A stretch of 5,087 nt of DNA from Acidobacteriota bacterium. GTDB lineage: Bacteria > Acidobacteriota > UBA6911 > RPQK01. The position numbers and the translations under genes are program-made. Position 1 is the stretch's first letter; every line of letters begins with the position of its first letter. The stretch covers positions 1 through 5,087 of the forward strand of contig RPQK01000592.1 in the NCBI GenBank assembly GCA_003819755.1, read 5' to 3'. Of the stretch, positions 1 to 4,913 are shown piece by piece. The notes below the pieces were generated by a model. It worked only from the letters and a program-made list of their open reading frames with translations, was not told the DNA's origin and made no database searches.

Positions 1-545
1 TCCCTGACATCGGGAAGCTCCAGAATCTCGCCGATTGGCTTGGTCCGGCAGTGGGCGATCAGCTCGATAATGAACTGTTCGTGATTAAGCCGGAAATCTG
101 AGAAGCGGCCGAGCCCGGTACGGGGGTCCACCAGGTAAGAGAGCAAAATCCAGCCGGCCGGCTTCAGAATTTCGTCCTTGGTCAGTTCCGCCGAGTCGCT
201 CTTATTCACTGCCCAGAGAAGAGGTAAGAACCGCGAACCGAAGCTTTGGACACCGCCGTAGTAGTCCCAGATAACCTGGGCGGTGCTGGGAGCCGTACGC
301 GAGGACCCCTTAAATTCCAGCTTCTGCAGCTTAAGCCGTTCTTCCTCGCTAGAGTGATGGTCGAACCAAAGACCACAGCCCGGGACATAGGGAACGTTCG
401 CCACGACATCGTCCGCCGTCACCTCGATTTTTCCATCCTGGACGTCTTTCGGATGGACAAACTTGAAGCGATCGATCACGTTCTTCTCCATGAGAAGCAC
501 CGAGCAGACGATGCCGTCAAAATCCAGGCGAGTGATCAGTCTCAT
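1..545 (-). CDS. DHH-superfamily phosphoesterase, exopolyphosphatase-like (partial; C-terminus beyond the left edge)
   Basis: The reading frame runs from an ATG at 545 to the window edge without a stop, giving 181 residues. An N-terminal TRLDFDGIVC segment (residues 5-14) supplies the Asp-x-Asp metal-binding motif of DHH phosphoesterases (D8, D10). The signature WFDHH follows at residues 60-64. Further on, residues 112-149 (AVNKSDSAEL, then LSYLVDPRTGLGRFSD) resemble, from memory, bacterial proteins annotated as exopolyphosphatase-like. DHH proteins are manganese-dependent phosphohydrolases; known substrates include polyphosphate, pyrophosphate, cyclic dinucleotides and very short RNAs. The exact substrate cannot be decided here, because the C-terminal substrate-binding domain is outside the window. 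No signal peptide is seen, so it is probably cytoplasmic. A purine-rich GAGGGG site lies a few bases before the ATG. The gene follows the PIG-L gene on the same strand after a 64-nt gap, so co-transcription is plausible. The family is sure; the specific function is not. Confidence 0.87.
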   Translation of the reverse strand, partial: MRLITRLDFDGIVCSVLLMEKNVIDRFKFVHPKDVQDGKIEVTADDVVANVPYVPGCGLWFDHHSSEEERLKLQKLEFKGSSRTAPSTAQVIWDYYGGVQSFGSRFLPLLWAVNKSDSAELTKDEILKPAGWILLSYLVDPRTGLGRFSDFRLNHEQFIIELIAHCRTKPIGEILELPDVR

Positions 546-609
546 GACCCCCCCTCGATAAGCATCTAGGGATTTTACCCAATCGCCGGCCTAAGTGTAG
601 AAGAAAAAA
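546..609 (-). other. short intergenic gap between PIG-L and DHH genes, with leader and ribosome-binding site
   Basis: On the minus strand the gap starts with a run of six T right after the PIG-L TGA stop and ends with a GAGGGGGGG ribosome-binding region before the DHH start. No stable hairpin precedes the T run, so a classical terminator is not supported. A TAAAAT sequence on the minus strand resembles a -10 box but has no good -35 partner. Read-through from the PIG-L gene is the simplest view. Confidence 0.45.
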
Positions 610-1389
610 TCACGGCAGGTTGGGGAGGGCTCGCTTCTTGGCCCATGGATCGATGTCAAAAGCGACGGCCGCACGGAATCCACTCTCCGCACCACGCAAG
701 CGGGCAAGCGATTGGTAATACTCGAAGTACGGGAAACTGGAGATACCTCCTCGGATCAGTTCGTACTGCTTGACCGATTGCTCCCAGAGGTCCAGTGAGT
801 CCGAGACGTCCACGTACAGGTAGGGCGAAAAGTCAGTCTTGTCTTCCCAGTTTTCGGTGTAGTAGATCCCCCGAATTCCCCGGTGAGGCGGGTCGTCGGC
901 CTTCACGCCTTCAAGGGAGGCAAGCAGGACCGCGTCGTTGGTCAGAAAATGAGCGGCGATATGGTCTTTGTGAAGCCCGTTCTTCCAGTGGGTGATGATA
1001 TAGGCCGGCTTGGTCTGCCTGATCACTCCAACCAGGAAGCGGCGTGCTTCCTCGCTGTTTTGGAGTTGCCCGTCAGGGTAGGTTCCAAATATCACCTTGG
1101 CGCCTATCACTTTCGCCGCGGCTTCGGCTTCGCCTTTCTTCTGTTTTCCGTACTCTTGTGCGCTCACACGCGGGTTGCCGCCCTCACCTGCCGTCAGGTG
1201 AAGCAGAACCACGCGGTCTCCCCGTTTGACCTGCTTTGCCAGCAGTGCGCCGCAGGTCACCTCCATATCGCCCGGATGCGCGCCGATGGCGAGAATGGTC
1301 CGTTGTTCCGGGGAGGTTGGCGCCTGCTGCCCGAAGCACAAAGCCATCAAACAGATGCAGAGAACTGGCTGCCACATCAACTTGCGCAT
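610..1389 (-). CDS. Exported PIG-L (LmbE-like) family deacetylase with HPGD variant motif
   Basis: The product has 259 residues. PIG-L proteins are zinc-dependent N-deacetylases acting on GlcNAc-linked or related substrates (MshB, BshB, PIG-L); the substrate here is unknown. Residues 1-20 have a basic start (MRKL) and a hydrophobic core (VLCICLMALCF), typical of a Sec signal peptide. Cleavage is likely near residues 20-24, with no proper lipobox, so the protein is probably periplasmic or secreted. The first family motif is AIGAHPGDMEV (residues 34-44): metal ligands H38 and D41 are kept, but the usual first Asp of HPDD is G40. A PDGQL segment (105-109) and HKDH (140-143, third metal ligand H143) follow. 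A late RGAESGFRAAVAF segment (232-244) matches the family's C-terminal end. The frame stays open back to 1989, but the ATG at 1389 is chosen because AAAGGA lies 8 nt upstream and the signal peptide begins there; the longer version would overlap the divergent GGDEF gene. Family assignment is firm, activity is uncertain. Confidence 0.93.
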   Translation of the reverse strand: MRKLMWQPVLCICLMALCFGQQAPTSPEQRTILAIGAHPGDMEVTCGALLAKQVKRGDRVVLLHLTAGEGGNPRVSAQEYGKQKKGEAEAAAKVIGAKVIFGTYPDGQLQNSEEARRFLVGVIRQTKPAYIITHWKNGLHKDHIAAHFLTNDAVLLASLEGVKADDPPHRGIRGIYYTENWEDKTDFSPYLYVDVSDSLDLWEQSVKQYELIRGGISSFPYFEYYQSLARLRGAESGFRAAVAFDIDPWAKKRALPNLP

Positions 1390-1397
1390 GTCTTTGT

Positions 1398-1403
1398 TCC
1401 TTT
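1398..1403 (-). promoter_or_regulatory. Shine-Dalgarno site that fixes the PIG-L start
   Basis: AAAGGA on the minus strand lies 8 nt before the ATG at 1389. Together with the signal peptide that begins at this ATG, it argues against the upstream in-frame starts that reach as far as 1989. Confidence 0.7.
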
Positions 1404-1410
1404 CCGCCTG

Positions 1411-1426
1411 GCAATCCCACGATTGC
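1411..1426. repeat. small perfect inverted repeat in the PIG-L leader
   Basis: GCAATC and GATTGC form a perfect 6-bp inverted repeat around a 4-nt spacer (CCAC). It lies just upstream of the PIG-L Shine-Dalgarno site, in the divergent intergenic region. It could be an operator half-site pair or a small leader hairpin; a short repeat like this can also occur by chance. Confidence 0.4.
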
Positions 1427-1487
1427 GGCCACCAGCAGTTTAAGGCCGGAACGCCGGCTGACGACAGGGGCTTTTCTTTCGCGGCGG

Positions 1488-1516
1488 TTGACGGGAGCAG
1501 GTTCTTAGAATAAGAT
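1488..1516 (+). promoter_or_regulatory. predicted sigma-70-type promoter for the GGDEF gene
   Basis: A TTGACG -35 box (1488-1493) and a TAAGAT -10 box (1511-1516) are separated by exactly 17 nt. Transcription would start near 1523, leaving a short leader that contains the GGGAGG ribosome-binding site at 1529-1534. The -35 matches the consensus at five of six positions and the -10 at four of six. It sits in the divergent intergenic region, where a promoter is expected. Confidence 0.6.
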
Positions 1517-1528
1517 GGCGCGGAATTT

Positions 1529-1534
1529 GGGAGG
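1529..1534 (+). promoter_or_regulatory. Shine-Dalgarno site of the GGDEF gene
   Basis: GGGAGG lies 5 nt before the ATG at 1540, a strong site that supports this start codon. Confidence 0.75.
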
Positions 1535-1539
1535 AGAGC

Positions 1540-2358
1540 ATGACACACGAGGTTCATCGGCCTCCTGCGGTCTGGATTCTGGTTGTCCTCACGGTCTGTC
1601 TTCAAATTGATGCCTTTGCCGCGAATCTGCGAACCGTCGATTTCCTGGATGCCGCCAAGGATCGTTTTGTCGGAGACTACAGACTTCAGCTCCTGGCGGT
1701 CTTTCTCCTGTTTGCAGCCGGTTTTGTGCTTTACCGGTGGCAGGCCGGCCAGCTTCAGCGACGTATTGAGGAACTGGAAGCGAAAATCAAGCGACTCTAC
1801 CGGGAGGTGGATGACGCCAAGCGAGAGTTGGAGAACGAGGCCCGCCATGATCCCCTCACCCAGCTTCCCAACCGCGGTACCGCGCTCGCTTACCTGAAAT
1901 CCCAGCTGGAGAAGAAACCTGACGCGGGCCTGGGGTGCATCATCGTTGACTTGGACAACTTCAAACGCGCCAGCTATACACTGGGCCACACCAAGGGAGA
2001 CGAGATCCTGTGTACGATGGCTGCAAGGATCAAGGAAGCCGTGCGGGACGGGGACATGGTCGCCCGTTACGGGAGCGACGAATTTCTTCTTGTGTTACCC
2101 GCCGCTTCGGCCATTGAACTGGAGATCCTAGCCCGTCGCCTGGCGGGTCTTTCCCATACCGAGGACAGCACGCCAGGCTGGAAGATTACCGTCACCACAT
2201 CCTCAGGGTGTGTTCTGGCGCTGCCCGATAGCCAGGTGAACGAAACGAGCCTTCTTGCCACGGCCGACGCGCTGCTCGACGAAGTGAGGAGGCAGGGAGG
2301 GCGAGGCTATCGCATGCAGCAGGTCGGCGAGCCCAAAGCCGCGGTAGCGGAGAGCTGA
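1540..2358 (+). CDS. Membrane-anchored GGDEF-domain protein (putative diguanylate cyclase, variant GSDEF active site)
   Basis: The product has 272 residues. A hydrophobic N-terminus (about 11-28, ending in AFA, a possible signal-peptidase site) is followed by a periplasmic stretch of only about 20 residues. One membrane helix comes next (about 49-65), then a charged heptad-like coiled coil (about 68-102) and a GGDEF domain (about 103-262). The domain opens with HDPLTQLPNR and has DLDNFK (137-142, metal ligand D137) and GHTKGDE (149-155). The signature is RYGSDEF (176-182), so the second glycine of GGDEF is serine. An I-site RDGD (169-172) lies exactly five residues before the signature, as in product-inhibited cyclases. 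The guanine-contact Asn after FK is S145 (next residue Y146), and the C-terminal ALYxAK motif is changed (LLDEVR, 245-250). GGDEF proteins make cyclic di-GMP or, when degenerate, act as receptors; the changes leave this open. With almost no sensor domain, it may respond to membrane state or a partner protein. It is transcribed divergently from the PIG-L gene. Confidence 0.92.
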   Translation: MTHEVHRPPAVWILVVLTVCLQIDAFAANLRTVDFLDAAKDRFVGDYRLQLLAVFLLFAAGFVLYRWQAGQLQRRIEELEAKIKRLYREVDDAKRELENEARHDPLTQLPNRGTALAYLKSQLEKKPDAGLGCIIVDLDNFKRASYTLGHTKGDEILCTMAARIKEAVRDGDMVARYGSDEFLLVLPAASAIELEILARRLAGLSHTEDSTPGWKITVTTSSGCVLALPDSQVNETSLLATADALLDEVRRQGGRGYRMQQVGEPKAAVAES

Positions 2359-2387
2359 CGGCAAGCAACGCGCGTTGCTTGCCGTTT
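2358..2387. terminator. perfect palindrome, likely bidirectional terminator
   Basis: Positions 2358-2385 are a perfect palindrome: 12-bp arms (2358-2369 and 2374-2385) around a GCGC centre, which is itself self-complementary. It begins at the last base of the GGDEF stop codon and ends 7 nt before the phosphofructokinase stop (2393-2395). Only a short T run (TTT) follows on the plus strand and none on the minus strand, so it is not a textbook intrinsic terminator. Its place between convergent genes and its high stability still make a shared transcription end the best reading. Confidence 0.75.
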
Positions 2388-2392
2388 GCGCC

Positions 2393-4045
2393 TTACCCTT
2401 TCTCCAACTTCAGCGTCACCGTCGGCACGTCCGCTATCTGGGATGGGCCGAAGTACTGGACCGGGCCCGGGAAGACGAAATCGTCATTGAGGGCCCAGCG
2501 CTCTCGATTCGTGCTGAAATGCTGGAACGGTTTTCCTTCCAGGTCAACCAGGGCCTTCTTGATCACCGGAACCGGCTTTCCTTTCCGAACCTCCATGTTG
2601 AGCATCATGGTGACCGGCGTGCCGCCGGCAACCCACTCATCGGCAGGACGGGTCAGGTTGCGAACGTTGACCGTGTAGCCGGTCAGTCCGGCCCGCACCA
2701 ACTGAGTTGCCGCATACCCGAGTGAATAGCAGTAATCCGCGTCGAAATTCGAGGGCATGGCACAGCGGCCCTCGTAGCCGAAGAAGTGCGATAACGAGCT
2801 GAATTTGGCTTCGGTTTGGCCCCGCGACTTGAGCAAGCGGATCTTGTCGGATACCAGGTCGATGAGAAGCCGCTCCGTCTCCACCTGTGAAAGCGGGACG
2901 TTTCCGTGACTGTCCCGGTGTAGAAGGACCTCCTGGATGTCCTGCGGCAGAGACCCATACACTTTGGCGCTCGCGGCCGTGAGCCGGTTGTTCAGGTACT
3001 GGACCCGTTCGGAGTGGTCCGGAAGATCGCGGATGTACTGCTCGTCCTTGCCGAGAATCGTGCTCAGTTCGTCGATCATGCGCTTGATGTCGGAAATGAA
3101 CTCAGGAAGCCCTTCCGGCACAATGACAACACCGTAGTTTTTGCCGGCTGCCGCCCGCTTCAAGACGACGTCCGTGATGTAATCGACGACCTCGGCTAAA
3201 GTGGTCCCCTTCGCCTGGATTTCCTCGGACACCAGGCAGACGTTAGGATGAGTCTGAAGCCCACATTCCAGGGTGACGTGGCTCGCGGCTCTGCCCATTA
3301 ACCGGACGAAATGCCAGTACTTGACCGCCGACATGGAGTCCCGGCAGATGTTGCCAATCAGTTCCGAATACGTCTTGCATGCCGTGTCGAAACCAAAGGA
3401 CGCTTCGATCTGCTCGTTCTTCATATCACCGTCGATGGTCTTCGGGACACCGATGACGACCGTCCGGCATTCCTCCTTGCAGAGGTACTCGGCGAGGATG
3501 GCGGCGTTCGTGTTGGAATCGTCGCCGCCGATAATGACAAGGCCGTGAAGATTCATGGAATCGAAATTCTGTTTACAGGCAGCGAGCTCTTCCGGTTTCT
3601 CAATCTTGTCCCGGCCGCTCATGATCATGTCAAAGCCGCCGGTGTTCCGGTACCTGTCGATGATTTCGGGCGTCAGTTCCTTGTATTTGCCCTTGATGAT
3701 TCCGCCGGGCCCCTTCAGGAATCCAAAAAGCCGGTTACCCGGATTCGCTGCCTTTAGCGCATCAAACAGTCCGGCGATCACGTTGTGCCCGCCGGGAGCC
3801 TGACCGCCAGACAAGACGACTCCCACGTTTAAAGGATTGCCATTCAGTTCACCGTTTCCCTCGATGATCGTGGCCACCGGCTGGCCGCACGTTTTCGGGA
3901 AACGCTGCTTGATCTGTTCCTTGTCGGCGGCCGGCTCGGTCGGCACCCCCAGCTCCACCCTGACGTTATTCGAGCGAAGGGCCTTCGGCAGCTTCGGCTG
4001 GTAGGCCGCACGCGCTTTCTGCAACACGGAAATCTCGGCACTCAT
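2393..4045 (-). CDS. pfp: Pyrophosphate--fructose 6-phosphate 1-phosphotransferase (PPi-dependent phosphofructokinase, long form)
   Basis: The 550-residue product transfers phosphate reversibly between pyrophosphate and fructose 6-phosphate, giving fructose 1,6-bisphosphate in cytoplasmic glycolysis or gluconeogenesis. The length fits the long PFP group (plant PFP beta subunit, spirochaete enzymes, about 550 residues) rather than the roughly 320-residue ATP enzymes. Visible motifs are LSGGQAPGGHNVI (78-90), GGDDSNTNA (173-181), PKTIDGD (201-207), MGRAASH (250-256), VPEGLPEF (309-316) and FFGYEGRCAMPS (421-432). D176 and K202 stand where ATP enzymes have glycines (E. coli Gly104 and Gly124); this pair marks PPi specificity. 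D205 of TID is the expected catalytic base. The ATG at 4045 is chosen because GGGAGGAG lies 7 nt upstream; an in-frame GTG at 4066 would add seven residues and place that site inside the gene. The isomerase gene lies upstream on the same strand, separated by the heptad repeat; the gene ends against the convergent GGDEF gene. No truncation or missing residue is seen. Confidence 0.96.
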   Translation of the reverse strand: MSAEISVLQKARAAYQPKLPKALRSNNVRVELGVPTEPAADKEQIKQRFPKTCGQPVATIIEGNGELNGNPLNVGVVLSGGQAPGGHNVIAGLFDALKAANPGNRLFGFLKGPGGIIKGKYKELTPEIIDRYRNTGGFDMIMSGRDKIEKPEELAACKQNFDSMNLHGLVIIGGDDSNTNAAILAEYLCKEECRTVVIGVPKTIDGDMKNEQIEASFGFDTACKTYSELIGNICRDSMSAVKYWHFVRLMGRAASHVTLECGLQTHPNVCLVSEEIQAKGTTLAEVVDYITDVVLKRAAAGKNYGVVIVPEGLPEFISDIKRMIDELSTILGKDEQYIRDLPDHSERVQYLNNRLTAASAKVYGSLPQDIQEVLLHRDSHGNVPLSQVETERLLIDLVSDKIRLLKSRGQTEAKFSSLSHFFGYEGRCAMPSNFDADYCYSLGYAATQLVRAGLTGYTVNVRNLTRPADEWVAGGTPVTMMLNMEVRKGKPVPVIKKALVDLEGKPFQHFSTNRERWALNDDFVFPGPVQYFGPSQIADVPTVTLKLEKG

Positions 4046-4052
4046 TTGTTGA

Positions 4053-4060
4053 CTCCTCCC
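4053..4060 (-). promoter_or_regulatory. Shine-Dalgarno site that decides the phosphofructokinase start
   Basis: GGGAGGAG on the minus strand lies 7 nt before the ATG at 4045. It sits only 6 nt from the inner edge of the heptad repeat arm, so folding of the repeat could affect access to it. Confidence 0.8.
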
Positions 4061-4066
4061 CAACAC

Positions 4067-4185
4067 GGTTCGGGGTTCGGGGTTCGGAGTTCGGGGTTCG
4101 GGGTTTACCGTTCATGAAATGAACCTTGGAACCCGGCGACCCCGGAACTTCGGAACCCTGAACCCCGAACCCCGAACCCCGAACC
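4067..4185. repeat. inverted pair of heptameric (GGTTCGG) tandem arrays
   Basis: The left array (4067-4105) is five GGTTCGG units, the fourth with one change (AGTTCGG), plus four bases of a sixth. The right array (4151-4185) is five units of the complement CCGAACC, three exact and two with one change each (CTGAACC, CGGAACC). Arms 4067-4101 and 4151-4185 can pair over 35 positions with 32 Watson-Crick pairs, one G-U and two mismatches, around a 49-nt spacer. The spacer holds further degenerate units near 4128 and 4144 and a small perfect repeat, GTTCAT-GAA-ATGAAC (4110-4124). The element starts directly after the isomerase stop codon and ends just before the phosphofructokinase ribosome-binding site. 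Such heptad arrays resemble intergenic repeats of some environmental bacterial genomes; that link is recalled, not tested. Confidence 0.93.
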
Positions 4186-4887
4186 CTATTCGACAATTGT
4201 GGCTGACTTGATGTAGTCGAGGTTAGGAAAGTCCTTCTTCAGGTAGGCGTTTCCCTCGGTCTGAACTCGCCCCTGGTCGGGACCACGCCCGCGCGGCGCC
4301 CCTTCTCCATAACCCGAATGGAGCAGGTCGATGTTCTCCATTCCCTGGATTACCCGACCGAAGGGCGAGAATCCGCTGCTGTCCAGACGCGCGTTGTTCC
4401 CGTAATTGATAAAGAACTGAGTCGTCCTCGTATTCGGACCAGCCATCGCAAAGGAGATAAACCCTCGAAGATTCGACTGCTTCACCGGGTCATCCTGAAT
4501 CTTAGCATCCCGCCAAACGGCTGAAACGGATGGGTTTCCATGAATACCGAACTGAGCCATGAATCCTTCGATTACGCGGAAGACTGCCACGTCAGTAAAG
4601 AACCCAGCCTTTACCAGGTTGTAGAAACGGTCGGCTCCTTTTGGCGCCCACGCCCGGATGACTTCTATCACCACGGGTCCCTTGGTCGTGTCGAGATTGA
4701 CCCGGAAGGTCTCGGGTGCCTGTGCGGTCGCCTTTGCGGGATCCAGAGCTGCGAGTGTCCCGGACGGCTGTTTAGGTTGCATAGACTTCTCCTGTGGTTT
4801 GGCCTGATTCAACCCGGACGCTGTCCCGCTAACACTCGCGAGCAGGAAAAGGCCCAGGAAAACGAAGCGTAATGTTTGGTATCTCAT
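4186..4887 (-). CDS. Secreted cyclophilin-type peptidyl-prolyl cis-trans isomerase
   Basis: The 233-residue product speeds cis-trans isomerisation of Xaa-Pro bonds and should assist folding in the periplasm. Residues 1-25 form a Sec signal peptide: R2 and R7, a FVFLGLFLLASVSG core, and a likely cut after TASG. A low-complexity linker rich in Ala, Pro, Gln and Lys follows (26-60), then the cyclophilin domain (about 61-190). FRVIEGFMAQFG (103-114) contains R104, matching the catalytic Arg55 of human CypA, and Q112, matching Gln63. FAMAGPNTRTTQFFIN (146-161) and GFSPFGRVIQGMENID (172-187) are also typical. The CypA Trp121 region is GFSPFG, with Phe, as in many bacterial cyclophilins that bind cyclosporin poorly. 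A C-terminal tail (GYGEGAPRGRGPDQG, later GNAYLKKDFPNLDYI) matches an extended bacterial subgroup as I recall it. The start at 4887 fits the signal peptide; AAGGA is only 1 nt from the ATG and GAGGAG lies 12 nt upstream. The stop abuts the heptad repeat. Confidence 0.95.
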   Translation of the reverse strand: MRYQTLRFVFLGLFLLASVSGTASGLNQAKPQEKSMQPKQPSGTLAALDPAKATAQAPETFRVNLDTTKGPVVIEVIRAWAPKGADRFYNLVKAGFFTDVAVFRVIEGFMAQFGIHGNPSVSAVWRDAKIQDDPVKQSNLRGFISFAMAGPNTRTTQFFINYGNNARLDSSGFSPFGRVIQGMENIDLLHSGYGEGAPRGRGPDQGRVQTEGNAYLKKDFPNLDYIKSATIVE

Positions 4888-4899
4888 GTCCTTGCGTTG

Positions 4900-4913
4900 C
4901 TCCTCAAAAGGAG
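4900..4913 (-). promoter_or_regulatory. leader hairpin that may cover the isomerase ribosome-binding site
   Basis: In the minus-strand transcript a CTCCT segment, a TTTG loop and an AGGAG segment make a perfect 5-bp stem. AGGAG is the best Shine-Dalgarno candidate for the isomerase, though at 12 nt from the ATG it is distant. The stem would pair it with a built-in anti-Shine-Dalgarno, which could weaken or regulate translation. Confidence 0.4.

Noticed and set aside
246..569. Plus-strand open frame of 107 codons
   Set aside because: It is the antisense shadow of the DHH gene, whose DFDG and DHH motifs identify the real strand.
883..1443. Plus-strand open frame of 186 codons opposite the PIG-L gene
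   Set aside because: The minus strand carries a recognisable signal peptide and PIG-L motifs; the plus frame shows no domain and covers the PIG-L start.
1390..1989. A 200-codon open upstream extension of the PIG-L frame, giving a 459-residue protein if started at 1989
   Set aside because: It lies mostly antisense to the well-supported GGDEF gene, has no family similarity that I can recognise, and would bury the clear signal peptide and Shine-Dalgarno site at 1389.
3311..3757. Plus-strand open frame of 148 codons inside the phosphofructokinase gene
   Set aside because: It is antisense to the most conserved part of the phosphofructokinase, including GGDD and PKTIDGD, and is explained by codon bias.
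1..4045. A joint polyphosphate/pyrophosphate system formed by the DHH protein and the PPi-dependent phosphofructokinase
   Set aside because: The two genes are not in one operon, being separated by the oppositely oriented GGDEF gene, and the DHH substrate is unknown; the link is only thematic.
4046..4066. Alternative GTG start for the phosphofructokinase, seven codons upstream
   Set aside because: The strong GGGAGGAG site at 4053-4060 would fall inside the coding region; it fits the ATG at 4045 at ideal distance.
4067..4185. Possible CRISPR array
   Set aside because: Units are 7 nt, contiguous and inverted about a centre; there are no spacers between 23-47 nt repeats and no cas genes.
3966..4196. 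Minus-strand frame of 76 codons across the heptad repeat
   Set aside because: Its repetitive composition (PRTPNSEPRTPN) is just the heptad array translated; it overlaps the start of the phosphofructokinase gene out of frame and has no family signal.
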